Of a stretch of 64,000 nt of DNA, positions 17,970-27,233 are shown one piece after another. The stretch is from assembly GCF_008281175.1 (NCBI RefSeq), contig NZ_CP036524.1, positions 1,550,001 through 1,614,000 of the forward strand. Reading direction: 5' to 3'. Position 1 is the first letter of the stretch. Each line of letters opens with the position of its first letter. The stretch is from [Clostridium] hylemonae DSM 15053. Its GTDB lineage: Bacteria > Bacillota > Clostridia > Lachnospirales > Lachnospiraceae. The position numbers and the translations under genes were made by a program. Below the pieces are notes generated by a model, which did no database searches, had not been told where the DNA came from, and worked only from the letters and a program-made list of their open reading frames with translations.

Positions 17970-18479
17970 ATGAGTATTGAAGAAAGATTAGAAGCATTGG
18001 AAAAAGAGATCCAGAAGATGAAAGATATTGAAGAGATAAAAAAATTGAAAGGCCAGTATTTCCGGTGCCTTGACGGCAAGTTCTGGGATGAACTGGAGAC
18101 TACACTCTCCCCGAACATTGTAACTTCCTACTCCAACGGCAAGCTTGTGTTCCACGGTCCAAAGGAAGTCACAGACTATTTTAAGAAGGCGATGCCGAGG
18201 GAAGAAATAAGCATGCACATGGGACACACTCCGGAGATCACGATCGACAGTGAGACTACGGCGACAGGCAGATGGTATCTGGAGGATAAACTGATCTTTA
18301 CAGAAGAAAGCAAGTATGCCGGTTCAGGCGTGAACGGCGGCGCATTTTACACAGATAAGTATGAGAAGGTGGACGGCAAATGGTATATTCTTGAGACCGG
18401 GTATCTTCGTGTTTACGAGGAACATTTTATGCGCGACCCGAAGATCAAGATCACGATGAACATGCACAAAACAAAATAA
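17970..18479 (+). CDS. baiE: bile acid 7alpha-dehydratase BaiE
   Basis: BaiE removes water across C6-C7 of 3-oxo-delta4 bile acyl-CoA, the key step of 7alpha-dehydroxylation. The 169-aa protein has the SnoaL-like cone fold. The catalytic residues known for BaiE, Tyr30, Asp35 and His83, are all present at those exact positions (GQY30FRCLD35 and MH83MGH). An arginine of the active site is seen as Arg147. The next gene begins 25 bases later and is baiF, so no baiA2 lies between them. Confidence 0.96.
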   Translation: MSIEERLEALEKEIQKMKDIEEIKKLKGQYFRCLDGKFWDELETTLSPNIVTSYSNGKLVFHGPKEVTDYFKKAMPREEISMHMGHTPEITIDSETTATGRWYLEDKLIFTEESKYAGSGVNGGAFYTDKYEKVDGKWYILETGYLRVYEEHFMRDPKIKITMNMHKTK

Positions 18480-18504
18480 TAAAAGAAAAAGGAGAAAGAT
18501 AAAT

Positions 18505-19779
18505 ATGGCTGGTTTAAAAGATTTTCCAAGTTTCGGAGCCCTTGCAGGCTTGAAGATCCTCGACAGCGGGTCGAATATAGCCGGACCTCTCGGGGGAGGA
18601 CTTCTTTCCGAATGCGGCGCAACTGTCATCCACTTTGAGGGGCCAAAAAAGCCGGATAATCAGCGGGGGTGGTACGGCTATCCCCAGAACCACCGGAATC
18701 AGCTTTCCATGGTGGCCGACATCAAAACAGAGGAAGGCCGCGAGATATTCATGAAGCTCATCAAGTGGGCAGATATATGGGTGGAATCCTCCAAAGGCGG
18801 ACAATATGACAGGCTTGGGCTTTCCGATGAAGAGATCTTTAAGGTGAATCCGAAGATCGCCATCGTGCACGTGTCAGGATACGGACAGACAGGAGACCCA
18901 AGTTACGTCACACGCGCTTCCTACGACGCGGTAGGGCAGGCTTTCAGCGGATACATGTCACTGAACGGAACGACGGAGGCGCTGAAGACGAATCCGTATT
19001 TGAGCGATTTTGTGTGCGGACTGACTACATGCTGGGCTATGCTGGCGTGTTATGTGAGCACAGTCCTGACCGGGAAGGGAGAATCTGTGGATATTGCCCA
19101 GTATGAGGCGCTTGCCCGTATTATGGACGGACGTGTGATGCAGTTTGCGACAGATGGAGTGAAAGTGCCGAGAACGGGCAACAAAGACGGGCAGGCAGCG
19201 CTGTTCAGTTTCTATACCTGTAAGGACGGCAGGACCATATTCATCGGCATGACAGGAGCGGAAGTGTGTAAGCGGGGATTCCCGATCATCGGACTGCCGC
19301 AGCCGGGCTCAGGAGACCCGGATTTTCCGGAAGGGTTTACAGGATGGCTCATTGATTCCCCGGTAGGGCGGCGTATGGAAGCGGCTATGGAGAAATATGT
19401 CTCGGAACATACGATGGAGGAAGTAGAGGCTGTCATGCAGGAAAACCAGATCCCATGCCAGAGAGTATACGAGCTTGAGGACTGCATCAGCGACCCGCAC
19501 TGGATTGCGAGAGAGACGATCACAGAGTGGGATGACCCGATGCTCGGGCATGTTACCGGCCTGGGGCTTATCAATAAATTCAAAAATAATCCTTCTAAAA
19601 TCTGGCGGGGTGCCCCGCTGTTTGGTATGGATAACAGAGATATACTCAGAGACCTTGGATATACAGACGAAGAGATCGACGGTCTGTACGAAAAAGGTAT
19701 CACAAATGAATTTGACAGGGAGACTACGATAAAGCGTTACCGCCTCAAGGAAGTGATTCCTCACATGAAAGATGAATAG
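18505..19779 (+). CDS. baiF: bile acid-CoA transferase BaiF
   Basis: BaiF moves CoA between bile acids, saving the ATP spent by BaiB. The 424-aa protein is a family III CoA-transferase, with GGLLSECGATVIHFEGP near the N-terminus and a catalytic aspartate most likely D168 (YLSD). Length matches the known protein. The upstream gap after baiE is only 25 bases. Confidence 0.93.
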   Translation: MAGLKDFPSFGALAGLKILDSGSNIAGPLGGGLLSECGATVIHFEGPKKPDNQRGWYGYPQNHRNQLSMVADIKTEEGREIFMKLIKWADIWVESSKGGQYDRLGLSDEEIFKVNPKIAIVHVSGYGQTGDPSYVTRASYDAVGQAFSGYMSLNGTTEALKTNPYLSDFVCGLTTCWAMLACYVSTVLTGKGESVDIAQYEALARIMDGRVMQFATDGVKVPRTGNKDGQAALFSFYTCKDGRTIFIGMTGAEVCKRGFPIIGLPQPGSGDPDFPEGFTGWLIDSPVGRRMEAAMEKYVSEHTMEEVEAVMQENQIPCQRVYELEDCISDPHWIARETITEWDDPMLGHVTGLGLINKFKNNPSKIWRGAPLFGMDNRDILRDLGYTDEEIDGLYEKGITNEFDRETTIKRYRLKEVIPHMKDE

Positions 19780-19832
19780 GAGCGCGCCTCTGCGGTACTG
19801 CATACTGGTTTTTAAGCTAAAGGAGAGAGATT

Positions 19833-21260
19833 ATGAATACTGCGATCAGATCGAACTATAAGAAAGGTTTTGTTCCATTTGGCATTGCCGCCCTTCTTGT
19901 CAGCCTCATCGGGGGATTTACGGCTGTCCTCGGACCGGCATTTGTGGCGGATATTGGAATTGATTACAGCAATACGACATGGATTTCCCTGGCTCTGGCA
20001 ATGTCTACCGCAGCCTGCGCGCCTATTTTAGGAAAACTGGGCGACATTCTCGGACGGCGCACGACGCTGCTTCTGGGGATCCTCGTATTTACGGCGGGAA
20101 ACGCGTTGACCGCGGTTGCCACTTCACTTGCTTTTATGCTGGCGGCCCGGTTCATAGTAGGTATCGGAACGGCCGCCATATCTCCGGTCGTCATGGCCTA
20201 CATTGTCACGGAATATCCTCCGGAGGAGACGGGAAAAGGATTTGCGGTCTATATGCTTATCTCAAGCGGCGCTGTAGTTATCGGTCCTACGTGCGGCGGC
20301 CTGATCATGAATGCCGCAGGCTGGCGGGCAATGATGTGGGTATGTGTGGCGTTGTGCGCGGCCGTATTCCTGATCTGTATGTTTACGATCAAAAAGACGG
20401 CCTTCCAGAAAAAGAAAATGACAGATTTTGACCGTGCAGGCTCTGTGCTCGTACTTATTTTCTTCAGCCTGTTCCTGTGCATCCCGTCATTTGGACAGAA
20501 CATCGGCTGGAGCTCCGTACAGTTTATCGCTGTTGCGTCTGTTGCTGCCGTGTCTTTGATCTGTCTTGTGTTTGTGGAGCGAAAAGCAGGCAGCCCTGTA
20601 TTCAACGGACAGTTTATGGCGCGTAAAGCTTTTATCCTGCCGGTCATCATACTTTTCCTGACCCAGGGGCTCATGCAGGCGAACATGACAAATGTGATCG
20701 TATTTGTACGTTATACACAGCCGGATAATGTGATCATATCCAGCTTTGCAATCTCTATCATGTATATCGGCATGTCACTCGGTTCTGTGATCATAGGTCC
20801 GATGGCAGACAAGAAGGAACCCCGGACAGTGCTTACGTTTTCTCTGCTTCTGACAGGTGTCGGCTGTGGTATCATGTACTTCTTTACCGCAGAGTCCTCC
20901 GTCGCCATTTTTGCGGCGGCGCTTGGAATCCTCGGCGTCGGACTTGGCGGAAACGCAACGATCTTTATGAAAGTGGCGTTGTCCGGTCTCTCCAGTGAAG
21001 TGGCCGGTTCGGGAACAGGAACGTACGGATTATTCCGTGATATATCGGCGCCCTTTGGTGTCGCGGTTTTTGTTCCGCTGTTCACGAACGGTGTCACGAG
21101 CCGTATGACAGAAGCGGTGGCGGGAGGAGCGAGCGAGGGGGCTGCCACTTTGCTGGCGGCAGTGTCGTCCATCAAAACACTGACCGTCATCGAGCTTGGC
21201 TGTATCGTTGCCGGCATTGCCGCGGTCAGGATGCTGCCGAGAATACATGAGAACAATTAA
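19833..21260 (+). CDS. baiG: bile acid transporter BaiG
   Basis: BaiG is a proton-driven importer of unconjugated bile acids. The 475-aa protein belongs to the major facilitator superfamily, 14-helix drug:H+ antiporter-like group. Hydrophobic helices run throughout, with the loop motif GKLGDILGRRTTLLLG (70s) and RFIVGIGTAAISPV. It lies between baiF and baiH, as in C. scindens. The stop is 19 bases before the chosen baiH start. Confidence 0.92.
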   Translation: MNTAIRSNYKKGFVPFGIAALLVSLIGGFTAVLGPAFVADIGIDYSNTTWISLALAMSTAACAPILGKLGDILGRRTTLLLGILVFTAGNALTAVATSLAFMLAARFIVGIGTAAISPVVMAYIVTEYPPEETGKGFAVYMLISSGAVVIGPTCGGLIMNAAGWRAMMWVCVALCAAVFLICMFTIKKTAFQKKKMTDFDRAGSVLVLIFFSLFLCIPSFGQNIGWSSVQFIAVASVAAVSLICLVFVERKAGSPVFNGQFMARKAFILPVIILFLTQGLMQANMTNVIVFVRYTQPDNVIISSFAISIMYIGMSLGSVIIGPMADKKEPRTVLTFSLLLTGVGCGIMYFFTAESSVAIFAAALGILGVGLGGNATIFMKVALSGLSSEVAGSGTGTYGLFRDISAPFGVAVFVPLFTNGVTSRMTEAVAGGASEGAATLLAAVSSIKTLTVIELGCIVAGIAAVRMLPRIHENN

Positions 21261-21279
21261 AGAAAAGAGGTATGTTTTA

Positions 21280-23265
21280 ATGGACATGAAAGATTCCAAA
21301 TTATTTTCCCCGCTGAAAGTCGGATCCCTGACACTTAAGAACCGGGTCGGCATGGCTCCCATGAGTATGGACTATGAGGCGGAAGACGGGACAGTGCCAA
21401 AACGGCTGGCGGACATATTTGTCCGCCGGGCCGAAGGAGGGACGGGATATGTAGTCATAGACGCTGTTACGGTTGACCATAATTACCAGTACATTGGCAA
21501 TACGACATGTCTTGATTCAGATGATCTTGTGCCGCAGTTTAAAGTGTTTGCCGACAGGGTCAGCGCCGCGGGCAGCACGCTCATTCCACAGATCATTCAT
21601 CCGGGCCCGGAGTCCATCTGCGGATTTCGCAAGATACCGCCCCTTGGCCCGTCCGTGAATACGAATGCCAACTGTCATGTTAGCCGCTCTGTAAGCATTG
21701 AAGAGATACATACGATAATCCGGCAGTTCGGCGCGGCGGCGCGGCGTGTCCAGGAAGCAGGATGCGGAGGCATCTCCCTGCACTGTGCTCATGCGTATAT
21801 GCTGCCGGGCGCTTTCCTTTCTCCGCTTCGCAACAAACGTATGGATGAGTACGGCGGCTGCCTCGACAACCGGGCGCGTTTTATCCTGGAAGTGATTGAA
21901 GAAGTGAGAAAAAATGTCAGCGCGGATTTTCCTGTATTTCTGCGGATCTCCGGAGACGAGAGAGCGGAGGGAGGCAATTCCCTGGAGGATATGCTTTATC
22001 TGGCCCCTAAGTTTGAAGCGGCAGGGGTGGATCTGCTGGAGGTGTCCGGAGGGACCCAGTATGAAGGGCTTGAGTATATTATCCCGAGTCAGGGCAAGCG
22101 CATCGGCATGAACATCTATGAAGCGGCTGAAATAAAGAAGGTGGTGGGCATACCGGTCTATGCGGTCGGTAAGATCAACGATATCAGGTATGCGGCCGAT
22201 ATTGTGGAGAGAGGGATCGTGGACGGTGTGGCAGTCGGCAGGCCGCTGCTTGCGGACCCGGATCTCTGTAAGAAGGCCAAAGAGAACCGCTTTGATGATA
22301 TCACCCCCTGCGGCAGCTGCGGGGGAAGCTGTATTACAAGAACAGCTCAGAGTCCGCAGTGCCGGTGCCACATCAATCCTCTTGTAGGACGGGAATATGA
22401 TTTCCCGGCTGTGCCTGCACAGAGATCTAAGAAAACGCTCGTGATCGGCGCGGGTCCCGGAGGAATGTACGCAGCCGTCACGGCGGCGGAACGGGGACAT
22501 GATGTCACGGTCTGGGAGGCGGAGGATCAAATCGGGGGCCAGCTTAACCTGGCGGTCGTATCACCCGGCAAACAGGAGATGACAAAATGGCTCGTTCATC
22601 TGAATCACAGAGCCAAAAAGGCCGGAGTTACATTTGAATTTGGAAAAGAGGCGACCGCGGAGGCAGTCAGGGAATTTGCCCCGGAGGCTGTCATTGTGGC
22701 GACCGGCGCCAGGCCGCTCGTGCCTCCCATCAAGGGGACGAAGGAATATCCGGTGCTAACTGCCCACGATTTTCTGCGCGGCAGGTTTGTCATTCCAAAA
22801 GGACGCGTCTGTGTTCTTGGCGGCGGCGCCGTGGCATGTGAGACTGCGGAGACGATCCTTGCGAATGCACGTCCGACTGCGTTTACGAGAGGCTATGACG
22901 CCAGCATTGGGGATGTGGAAGTAACGCTCGTGGAGATGCTGCCGCAGCTGCTGACCGGCGTGTGTGAGCCTAACCGTGCGCCTATGCTCCGCAGTCTGAA
23001 AAAGAGCGGTGTTCACATAAAGGTGAATACAAAGATTCTTGAAGTCACGGATCATGACGTAAAAGTACAGCAAGGAGACGGGACGGAAGAATGGCTGAGA
23101 GGCTTTGACTATATTCTCTTTGGCCTCGGTTCCAGAAATTATGATCCGCTCTCGGAAACACTGAAAGAGTTCGTTCCCGAGGTGCATGTCATTGGAGACG
23201 CCGTCAGGGCACGCCAGGCAAGCTTTGCCATGTGGGAAGGATTTGAAGCTGCCTACAGTCTGTAG
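21280..23265 (+). CDS. baiH: NADH:flavin oxidoreductase BaiH
   Basis: BaiH is a paralogue of BaiCD acting in the reductive arm of the pathway; reconstitution work assigns it the delta6 double bond. I chose ATG 21280, with AAAAGAGG 9 bases upstream; a longer frame runs back into baiG. The 661-aa protein has the FMN barrel (LKNRVGMAPMSM, RMDEYGG), the Fe-S cysteines in CGSCGGSCITRT and QCRCHINP, and Rossmann domains (IGAGPGGMYAA, LGGGAVACETAE). Confidence 0.93.
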   Translation: MDMKDSKLFSPLKVGSLTLKNRVGMAPMSMDYEAEDGTVPKRLADIFVRRAEGGTGYVVIDAVTVDHNYQYIGNTTCLDSDDLVPQFKVFADRVSAAGSTLIPQIIHPGPESICGFRKIPPLGPSVNTNANCHVSRSVSIEEIHTIIRQFGAAARRVQEAGCGGISLHCAHAYMLPGAFLSPLRNKRMDEYGGCLDNRARFILEVIEEVRKNVSADFPVFLRISGDERAEGGNSLEDMLYLAPKFEAAGVDLLEVSGGTQYEGLEYIIPSQGKRIGMNIYEAAEIKKVVGIPVYAVGKINDIRYAADIVERGIVDGVAVGRPLLADPDLCKKAKENRFDDITPCGSCGGSCITRTAQSPQCRCHINPLVGREYDFPAVPAQRSKKTLVIGAGPGGMYAAVTAAERGHDVTVWEAEDQIGGQLNLAVVSPGKQEMTKWLVHLNHRAKKAGVTFEFGKEATAEAVREFAPEAVIVATGARPLVPPIKGTKEYPVLTAHDFLRGRFVIPKGRVCVLGGGAVACETAETILANARPTAFTRGYDASIGDVEVTLVEMLPQLLTGVCEPNRAPMLRSLKKSGVHIKVNTKILEVTDHDVKVQQGDGTEEWLRGFDYILFGLGSRNYDPLSETLKEFVPEVHVIGDAVRARQASFAMWEGFEAAYSL

Positions 23266-23303
23266 AGATCCGGCAGTACGGCAGTTTGTATGAGGAGGGT
23301 TAC

Positions 23304-23852
23304 ATGTCTGTAAAAATAATATCAAAAGACGAGAAAGACCGGGAACTGATAATGGAGACTGTCCGGAATGCACGGAATCAGGATTATACGCCTGAGATGC
23401 TGTGTGAGCTCCAGAAGGTCATAGAGACAAAATATTATTACTGGTGGCTTATGGATATGAAAGGGGAGGAGTATGCCCCAGATCTGTTCGGCAGAAACTT
23501 TCACTATTTTTGCAACGGCCATCTTGTGACCGATGACGGGGCATACCAGGCGCTGACATCCAAATGGGTCAACTCTGCCATGGTCACGATGCATATGGGG
23601 CATCAGCCCCTCGTCTGGCTTATGGATGAGAACAACGCCCGCGGCGTGTTCCAGTATGAGGACCACCATGTATATAAAGAAGATGATTCGGTGGTGGAGA
23701 CATGGATGGTCTACTGTGATGATTTTGAGAAGGACAGCGGCGGTACGTGGCATATCACTAGAATGCGCATGTATCAGAAACAGGCGGACGGCCGGTACCG
23801 CGATCCGTTTCCTCCGAAAGACTGGGTGCCGGAAGGATGGAAAGAGTCCTAA
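23304..23852 (+). CDS. baiI: SnoaL-like protein BaiI
   Basis: Last gene of the bai operon. I chose ATG 23304, with GAGGAGG 5 bases upstream; a longer frame opens with a TTG at 23286 and has no site. The 182-aa protein is a SnoaL/NTF2-like fold and shares the MHMGH motif with BaiE, which contains the BaiE catalytic histidine. BaiI has been proposed as a delta5-isomerase or 7beta-dehydratase; its reaction is not settled to my knowledge. It ends tail-to-tail with the candidate selenoprotein gene, overlapping by 4 bases. Confidence 0.88.
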   Translation: MSVKIISKDEKDRELIMETVRNARNQDYTPEMLCELQKVIETKYYYWWLMDMKGEEYAPDLFGRNFHYFCNGHLVTDDGAYQALTSKWVNSAMVTMHMGHQPLVWLMDENNARGVFQYEDHHVYKEDDSVVETWMVYCDDFEKDSGGTWHITRMRMYQKQADGRYRDPFPPKDWVPEGWKES

Positions 23853-24151
23853 GGGCGGATGCCTTCCACAGTGATACATTTGATGCCAAGTATACTCTTT
23901 AGACCGAGGGTGACGGTATCATCATAACTTAATGCAGGGGTAAGCACAAGGATCTCTCCGGACTCACCGGGAATCCTTCGGCTTACTCTTTTTTTGCCTG
24001 TGAGCCGCTTTGCGGCTTTCCTGTCAGCAAATCTTGCTGTTATCTCCGGCACGCCGGTTCACGAACTGGGAGCGTACGCCTCGATCAGAATGGTATTCAG
24101 ATTTTTCCTGTTCATATAGTCCTTCAGTTTATTCTCGTATATCACGCGCAT
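23849..24151 (-). CDS. candidate small selenoprotein (in-frame TGA at codon 31)
   Basis: Reading on the minus strand from ATG 24151 (GGAGG 8 bases upstream), 30 codons end in EAYAPSS, then TGA (24061-24059). The same frame continues 69 more codons (TGVPEITARFADRKAAKRL to GIKCITVEGIRP) to TAG. Read through, it is 100 aa. A six-base-pair hairpin CAGCAA-GAT-TTGCTG lies 19 bases after the TGA, with its loop 25 bases away and a G first in the loop. This fits the bacterial SECIS pattern. It resembles the small family annotated as CC/Se motif (seleno)proteins. The alternative is a nonsense-mutated pseudogene. No sel genes lie in the window. Function unknown. Confidence 0.65.
24025..24039 (-). promoter_or_regulatory. 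candidate bacterial SECIS hairpin
   Basis: On the minus strand CAGCAA pairs with TTGCTG around a GAT loop. The loop is 25 bases downstream of the in-frame TGA (24061-24059), within the 16-37 base range described for bSECIS elements, with a G at the first loop position. A second short stem, CCGGC/GCCGG, lies between it and the TGA. Confidence 0.5.
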
Positions 24152-24257
24152 TTCCCAACCCTCCATGTGAATGTCCGCCGGATGTTTATATTTTACCATG
24201 AAACGTGAAGGATATGGTATACTTAATAAAAAATATGCATAAGGGAGGCAGAAGTTT

Positions 24258-25595
24258 ATGGCAAGGTATAAATGCGGTGTGTGCGGGTACATATATGACG
24301 AAGAAAAGGAAGGAAAGCCCTTTGAGGAGCTTGAGTCCTGTCCGGCCTGCAGACAGCCGAAGGAATCGTTCCAGGCAGCGGACGGGGAAGATGGCGCAGG
24401 GCAGAAGTGCGGTTACCGTTATATGGAGGTGATCCGGCAGATGGCAGCCACAGGACGGCCGGTCATCGAGGCGATGGGAACGCAGATGCCGGTGCCGGGA
24501 TTTGATGAGATACTTGTACTCGGAGCGCAGCTGAATCCGCCGCCGCTGGACGCCGGTGAAGACGTGAACATCCGGACGGTTATCGGGAAACATGCGAAGA
24601 AGCCTATGGTGCTGGAAGGGCCCATGTATGTCTCACACATGTCCTTTGGCGCACTGTCCAGAGAGGCGAAGACGTCGCTTGCAAGAGGAAGTGCTCTTGC
24701 GGGAACTGCCATGTGCAGCGGAGAAGGAGGAATCCTGCCGGAAGAGAAAGCAGCCGCTTACAAATACATATTCGAGTATGTTCCGAACCGTTACAGCGTG
24801 ACACCGGAGAACCTGCGGGAGGCGGACGCTGTAGAGATCAAGATAGGACAAGGGACAAAACCGGGGATGGGAGGCCATCTTCCGGGCGATAAGGTGACAG
24901 AGGAGATCGCCAGGGTGAGAAACAAACCGCTTGGTAAGGATGTGATCAGCCCGTCCAAATTTGAAGATATAAGTACAAAAGAAGAATTAAAGGAGCTCGT
25001 GTGGCAGCTTCGGGCATCTTCGCAAGGACGCCCCATCGGTATTAAGATCGCTGCGGGAAGGATTGAGAAAGACTTGGAATACTGCGTGTTTGCACAGCCG
25101 GACTTCATCACGATCGACGGCCGCGGCGGAGCTACAGGAGCAAGTCCGAGGATCATCCGGGATTCGACGAGCGTGCCGGCAGTCTATGCGCTCCATCGCG
25201 CAAAGAAATATCTGGAGGCGTCAGGGGCAGATATTGATCTGATCATGACAGGGGGCTTTCGTGTCTCCGCTGACGCTGTAAAAGCGATCGCTATGGGAGC
25301 ATCGGCGGTGGCTGTCGCATCGGCTGCAATGGTGGCGGCAGGCTGCCTGCAGTTCCGGGACTGCGGAAGCGGCAGGTGTCCGGCCGGGATCGCGACCCAG
25401 GACGAAAAGCTGAGAGCCAGATTTGATGCCAGAGCCGCCTCCGAACGGGTTGGGAACTACTTTAAAGCCGCCTTTGATGAAATACGCACATTTGCCAGGA
25501 TCACAGGCCATAAGGACATACACGATATGACAGTAGAAGACCTGTGCACCATAAGCAGGGATATTGCCGAATATACAGATATTCCCCATGCATAG
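24258..25595 (+). CDS. rubredoxin-fused FMN-binding glutamate synthase-domain protein
   Basis: The 445-aa protein begins with a rubredoxin-like domain (C6, C9, C28, C31: CGVCGY and CPAC). It continues as the central/FMN domain of glutamate synthase: MSFGALSREAK, GQGTKPGMGGHLPGDKV, TIDGRGGATGASP. The Fe-S cysteines lie in CLQFRDCGSGRCPAGIATQ. It lacks the amidotransferase and GXGXG parts of a full large subunit, so it is not a complete glutamate synthase. Such stand-alone proteins are of unknown reaction; the rubredoxin suggests electron supply from another protein. Monocistronic; GGGAGG precedes the ATG. Confidence 0.82.
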   Translation: MARYKCGVCGYIYDEEKEGKPFEELESCPACRQPKESFQAADGEDGAGQKCGYRYMEVIRQMAATGRPVIEAMGTQMPVPGFDEILVLGAQLNPPPLDAGEDVNIRTVIGKHAKKPMVLEGPMYVSHMSFGALSREAKTSLARGSALAGTAMCSGEGGILPEEKAAAYKYIFEYVPNRYSVTPENLREADAVEIKIGQGTKPGMGGHLPGDKVTEEIARVRNKPLGKDVISPSKFEDISTKEELKELVWQLRASSQGRPIGIKIAAGRIEKDLEYCVFAQPDFITIDGRGGATGASPRIIRDSTSVPAVYALHRAKKYLEASGADIDLIMTGGFRVSADAVKAIAMGASAVAVASAAMVAAGCLQFRDCGSGRCPAGIATQDEKLRARFDARAASERVGNYFKAAFDEIRTFARITGHKDIHDMTVEDLCTISRDIAEYTDIPHA

Positions 25596-25645
25596 CAGAC
25601 GTATGTCTGCGGCCATATGTCCTGCCGGTGTGTGAAAAGGCTGTA

Positions 25646-26161
25646 TCAGAGGTTTGCCAGGATGAGTATAAGTATGAGAGCGCACAGACATACGGTTCCG
25701 GCAGCGGCCAGGATATTGAGGATCTTATCGAGTTTATCTTTTTGCCGTATAAGCCTGCCGGCGCCGGCATACAGGCCGATACCGATGATTCCGCCAAGCG
25801 TATTGTCGATCAGGTCCGTAATGTCGGTGGCTCCAACGGCCAGTATATACTGCAGTGTCTCAAGCAGCAGACTGTAACCGGCGATCAGGGCGGTCCTTTT
25901 CAAAAAAGACAGATCACTTCTGAGCATGGACAGGTAGATGCCGACAGGCACGAATACGAGTATGTTCTCAAATATTTCCGACAGCCGTACTTTTCCGTTG
26001 ACGATCAATGAACCGGCAAACGGGATGAGGTTTATGCTCCGGAAGCGGCCGAATTCCGAAAGGGAAAACTGCATCTTAAACAGGATGATCCATGTCACCA
26101 GAAGAAGATAGATGACAAAAAGCGCGGCGGTCAGACGGTTATATTTTGGGTTTTGTTTCAT
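25646..26161 (-). CDS. VanZ family membrane protein
   Basis: The 171-aa protein has four to five hydrophobic helices and VanZ-family features: NLIPFAGSL, ENILVFVPVGIYLSML and the DLIDNTLGGIIGIGL signature. VanZ of Tn1546 gives low-level teicoplanin resistance; chromosomal homologues are widespread and mostly uncharacterised. It converges with the rubredoxin fusion gene and diverges from corA. Confidence 0.85.
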   Translation of the reverse strand: MKQNPKYNRLTAALFVIYLLLVTWIILFKMQFSLSEFGRFRSINLIPFAGSLIVNGKVRLSEIFENILVFVPVGIYLSMLRSDLSFLKRTALIAGYSLLLETLQYILAVGATDITDLIDNTLGGIIGIGLYAGAGRLIRQKDKLDKILNILAAAGTVCLCALILILILANL

Positions 26162-26301
26162 GTGATTACCCTCCTCAGTTTATAAGAACAGTATAAATTA
26201 GAAAAATGAAGAAAAGACAAGTTATTTCTTAAGATATTATTTAAATGGTGCAAGATGTGGTATGATATAGACAGTTATATATATTTAAGGAGGGAATATA
26301 A

Positions 26302-27219
26302 ATGCAGTATCGTCTGGACGGCAGTATCGTGCCGGTTGGAGATGATGAGACCATTGAGGACAACGAGGCGCTTGTGGTGATCATTACATCAGAGGAGTAC
26401 GAGTCAGAGTATAAAAAGCAGTTTCAGAAAAAAATGCTGCTCAATATCTATCACACGCATTACTGCAGGGCGGATCTGCTGAAGGATTGTGTCATCGGAA
26501 CATTTGTTATCCCGAGAAAGGATGACCTGCTCGGGAAGTATATGACATTCGGCTACTATATGACAGCAAAAAAGCTTGTGCTTGTGGATGACTCGGGCAT
26601 CATTGAAAAGCTGGTAAAGCATATGGCGGATACGCTGACAGTAGAAGAGACATACACGGCGCATTTTCTCTTTGAGCTGATGGAGTATCTTGTCAAAGAG
26701 GATGTTATTTTTCTCCAGAATTATGAAAAGAAGCTTTCAGAGCTGGAAGGAGTGCTGCTTCAGGGTGTCATCACGGACTTTGACCGGCAGATGCTGTCGA
26801 TAAGAAAGGAGCTTCTTGCACTGCAGTCATATTATCAGCAGCTCATCGAGGTGAGCGAGACGCTGGAAGAGAATCAAAATCACATGTTTGACGATGAAGA
26901 CTGCCGTGTCTTCGACCTGTATTCCAAACGGGCGGACCGCCTGTTCGACAATGCCAGACGGCTGCAGGAATATTCCCTTCAGCTTCGGGAGATGTATGAA
27001 TCCCAGATAGATATCCGGCAGAACCAGATCATGAAGTTTCTTACGGTCGTCACAACGATCTTTCTTCCGCTCACGCTGATCGCCGGATGGTACGGAATGA
27101 ATTTTGTCGGTATGCCGGAGCTTAAGAGTCCGTACGGGTATACGGTAGTTATCATAGTAAGTATCGCGATCATTGTCGTGGAGATCTGGCTGTTTAAGAT
27201 AAAGAAATGGTTTGATTAG
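26302..27219 (+). CDS. CorA-family magnesium transporter
   Basis: The 305-aa protein has a large cytoplasmic N-terminal region with a long coiled helix (about 150-235). Two C-terminal transmembrane helices follow (FLTVVTTIFLPLTLIAGW and GYTVVIIVSIAIIVVEIWLF). The first is followed by the selectivity signature YGMNF. CorA proteins are pentameric Mg2+ (sometimes Co2+/Ni2+) channels. AAGGAGGG precedes ATG 26302, and TATGAT (26261-26266) is a possible -10 box. Confidence 0.9.
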   Translation: MQYRLDGSIVPVGDDETIEDNEALVVIITSEEYESEYKKQFQKKMLLNIYHTHYCRADLLKDCVIGTFVIPRKDDLLGKYMTFGYYMTAKKLVLVDDSGIIEKLVKHMADTLTVEETYTAHFLFELMEYLVKEDVIFLQNYEKKLSELEGVLLQGVITDFDRQMLSIRKELLALQSYYQQLIEVSETLEENQNHMFDDEDCRVFDLYSKRADRLFDNARRLQEYSLQLREMYESQIDIRQNQIMKFLTVVTTIFLPLTLIAGWYGMNFVGMPELKSPYGYTVVIIVSIAIIVVEIWLFKIKKWFD

Positions 27220-27233
27220 AAAGGGTATTCAGA

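Noticed and set aside
23849-24052. Separate 67-aa gene starting at a GTG
   Set aside because: No ribosome site, and the coding frame clearly continues upstream through the TGA, so it is treated as the C-terminal part of the selenoprotein candidate.
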